A stretch of 42,541 nt of DNA, from NCBI GenBank assembly GCA_900095095.1, contig FMBT01000586.1, positions 1 to 42,541 of the forward strand, written 5' to 3'. Within the stretch, counting starts at the first letter, position 1, and every line of letters starts with the position of its first letter. Shown here one piece after another: positions 40,273-42,541 of this stretch. This DNA is from Fragilariopsis cylindrus CCMP1102. Lineage: Eukaryota; Bacillariophyta; Bacillariophyceae; Bacillariales; Bacillariaceae. The notes under the pieces are model-generated. The model did not search any database. It saw only the letters and a program-made list of their open reading frames with translations, and was not told where the DNA came from. The position numbers and the translations under genes were made by a program.

Positions 40273-42541
40273 ATGGCGAGTTTGAATAACAGCAGTATGC
40301 CTTCTTCATCGGCATTGTTGCCATTATCATCATCATCGTCATTGTTACCCGAAGCACCATCAAGTTCCTTTCCTTCTCTTCCTGTTCCTATTCGACGCGT
40401 AAGTGTAATAAGTGAACCAAATACACCGTTGACTGATGGAAAGAATATGATCTCCTTTCCTTCTCGTCCTCTATTCCCACTTCCTCAACATAATGATAAC
40501 GAAGAAAGACAGCCCGTACAAGTACAATCTGCTACTGCACATGATCATTCGAGCAGCGCACGATCTTTTAAGAAACGGATTAGTGCTAGATTTGCTGCTG
40601 ATTGTGATAATGAAGAATCTTCTTCTTCCTCCATTGAAGTTGCCATGATGGGTTATCCTTCAATCACCAGTACGTCTTCGTCTAAAACTGCGTCAACAAT
40701 CAAGAATAATAGTGCTGTGTCTGAAGTTTCTGCTATATTTAACGATATGGACGATGATGGTGTATTCAATCATTTCTCCGACGTGAACCAACAGAAGAAC
40801 ATGAAGAAGATGAAGAGCAAGAAGAAGAAAGCAACAAGAGTTTAAAGAAAAAGTCTATTTTTGCTGTCTCAGCTACTACGAAGTCTACTGCTTCAGGCAT
40901 CACGTTGAATGCTGCTCTGTCTGCATCTACATCAATTGCTGCTGCTAGTAATATATTTGATGGTATCGATGAAAGTTTATTCAATCATTTCACAGATAAG
41001 AAGCAGAGTAATAACACCAAGAAGACTTTAAAGTCTACGTCTACTAGTGGTATCGATGATATCACTGCTGCTGCTACATTCCTCAAAACACTTAAGGATG
41101 ATGGTGGATTAATGGCATCGATGATGATGTTTCAACAACAGCCAGAACAACAACAGATTACTGTAAGATCTGTATCAATGAGTGGTGTTAGTACAAAAGC
41201 TGCTGCTGCAGCTGACTCTTGTATTACTACTTGTAATGCTGCATCATCAGCAATAAGTGCTACTGCTAAGAGGAAGAGGAAGCTACAGAAGAAAACGACC
41301 ACGTCAACAAGAAGCCGCTACTACGACTGCAGCGGTAGTGGCGTCTCATGTTACTCTACAAGAAGGGTTAGTTTAGAACAACAAGCCCCTCCTGCTGCAT
41401 TATCATCATCGTCATCATACGTTTCACAGATTAGTAGTATTAGTAGTAGTAGTAGCAGTGATGACGACGATAACGATTCACAAGAAGAGTTATCACGACC
41501 CAAGAAGAAAATTAAGAACAGTAACAACAAGAGTGACTCGACTGCTGAATCCATGATGCTATCCTCTACCTCATTAACATCAGAAGCATCAGCATCAACA
41601 GCAGTTGGATGGGATAAAAAATGGATGATTATGTTTCGTGAATTAGTTGAATATAAGAATAAACATAATGGTTCAACACAGGTATCACAACAACATACCG
41701 GTGATAGCAATGATAGTGCTTCTGTTGCTGATGATAGTGTCAACGATGATACATCATCATCGTATCATAAGTTAGGTGATTGGGTCAAGACTCAACGTCG
41801 TCAATATGTGAAAGGTGAATTATCAGAACGTCGAATCAAATTATTAAATTCTATCTCATTTGTATGGAAAGTATATGAATCAACATGGAATATTATGTAT
41901 AATGAATTATTGGTTTATATTAAAAAACATCCTGATAGTGCTAATATGAAAACATCAACAAGTGCAACATTTGTACCAAGGAAACAATATCCAAAATTAG
42001 GTGAATGGGTGAATACACAAAGAACACATATATGAGAAAATGAATTATTATTTTACCATCAAAGAACGAAATTATTAAATGATATTAATTTTATATGGAA
42101 AGATATTAATTTAATTAAATGGATGGATATTGTATAATCATTTTAGAATACAAAACACAAAATAATGGAAAGACAATGGTACCCAAACCCCTACAAGAAG
42201 AATCCAAAGCTTGGTGAATGGGTAACGAACACAACGTGTTATGTATACAACAGAAATATTAAGTTGAAAGTCGTATACATTTACTGGAAAAAATTGGTTT
42301 CGTATGGAAAGCCTATAGTTCAAAATGGATGGAAATGTACTCACGTCTTAATTGAATATAAAACAAAAAATGGACATTGTTTAGTACCATTTAAATATAC
42401 ATTAGATCCATCATTAGGTAGATGGGTTGGTTATAATCGTGGCCATTGTTAAAGATATCAAACGTAAAAATTATTAAATGAAATTGATTTTATATGGAAT
42501 CCATTATCAAAATAAAGGTTGAAGAATAGATCGCATCATAA
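40273..42541 (+). CDS. Helicase-associated-domain repeat protein, decaying C-terminus, runs off window
   Basis: Starts at ATG 40273. A Ser-rich N-terminus includes SFKKRISARF and a block IFNDMDDDGVFNHFSD that is repeated later as IFDGIDESLFNHFTD. The frame breaks at about 40815-40845 in an AAG/AAA run; one extra A joins KKKK to SNKSLKKKSIFAVSATT, and the second open frame continues to 42035. From about 41608 there are helicase-associated (HA) repeats: WDKKWMIMFRELVEYKNKHNG, KLGDWVKTQRRQYVKGELSE, RRIKLLNSISFVWKV, then WNIMYNELLVYIKKHP and KLGEWVNTQRTHI. An in-frame TGA at 42033-42035 interrupts the second repeat where the family has a basic residue. Further HA blocks (PKLGEWV, IEYKTKNGHCLVPFKY, LGRWVG, LLNEIDFIWN) continue in shifting frames to the right edge. 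HA proteins are plentiful in diatoms; the usual role is unknown and DNA/RNA binding is only presumed. Confidence 0.7.

Noticed and set aside
1-42541. tRNA, rRNA, CRISPR array, transposase or reverse transcriptase
   Set aside because: I scanned for T-loop-like GGTTCRANNCC boxes, regularly spaced short repeats and catalytic motifs, and found none convincing. Similar strings (for example near 7219 and 4977) lack the rest of a tRNA.

Overview
This window is nuclear DNA of a photosynthetic stramenopile, most likely a (pennate) diatom. The basis is: spliceosomal GT-AG introns of about 100-260 bp; very low-complexity Ser/Asn/Gln/Asp-rich proteins; a plastid-type presequence on a Tic20-like protein; and gene families I associate with diatom genomes (TPR proteins with paired Asn motifs, helicase-associated-domain repeat proteins, GT61 glycosyltransferases, a GPCR-like multi-pass membrane family). 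No rRNA, tRNA, CRISPR or recognisable transposase/reverse transcriptase was found. Species is not claimed.

Layout. 0.3-9.1 kb: an acidic single-span membrane protein, a secreted coiled-coil protein, a degenerate repeat-bearing locus, a TPR-like protein, a coiled-coil + EF-hand + Tic20-like plastid protein (one frameshift) and, divergent from it, a small membrane protein. 9.5-13.2 kb: one large two-exon GT61-like glycosyltransferase, whose catalytic region is interrupted by a coiled-coil/beta-type insert. 13.8-16.4 kb: a gene-free, strongly CpG-depleted island, half of it made of ~190-bp degenerate tandem repeats. 16.5-20.2 kb: a tandem segmental duplication carrying two paralogous secreted or membrane proteins with a cysteine/tryptophan-rich repeat I cannot assign to a known domain. 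20.7-23.0 kb: TRM5-like tRNA m1G37 methyltransferase. 23.4-34.0 kb: mostly decayed genes, namely two GPCR-like paralogs (each broken), a badly frameshifted sugar-porter MFS gene, and two poorly defined membrane-protein loci. 35.3-35.8 kb: a second small CpG-depleted repeat patch. 36.7-39.0 kb: a six-exon ATP-grasp enzyme. 40.3 kb to the right edge: a Ser-rich helicase-associated-domain repeat protein whose C-terminal repeats are breaking down.

Cross-cutting signals. (1) Many breaks in conserved genes are single-base contractions of homopolymer runs. Either the assembly has homopolymer errors or part of the region is decaying; the MFS gene, the second GPCR-like copy and the end of the helicase-associated gene carry additional lesion types that argue for real decay there. 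(2) CpG depletion is confined to repeat-rich islands, and one tandem repeat differs between copies at both of its CpGs by C-to-T, which fits methylation and deamination. (3) The ATP-grasp and MFS genes use 5' splice sites reading GTACGT, while other genes here use GTAAG. The most novel-looking element is the duplicated cysteine-rich gene pair at 16.5-20.2 kb.
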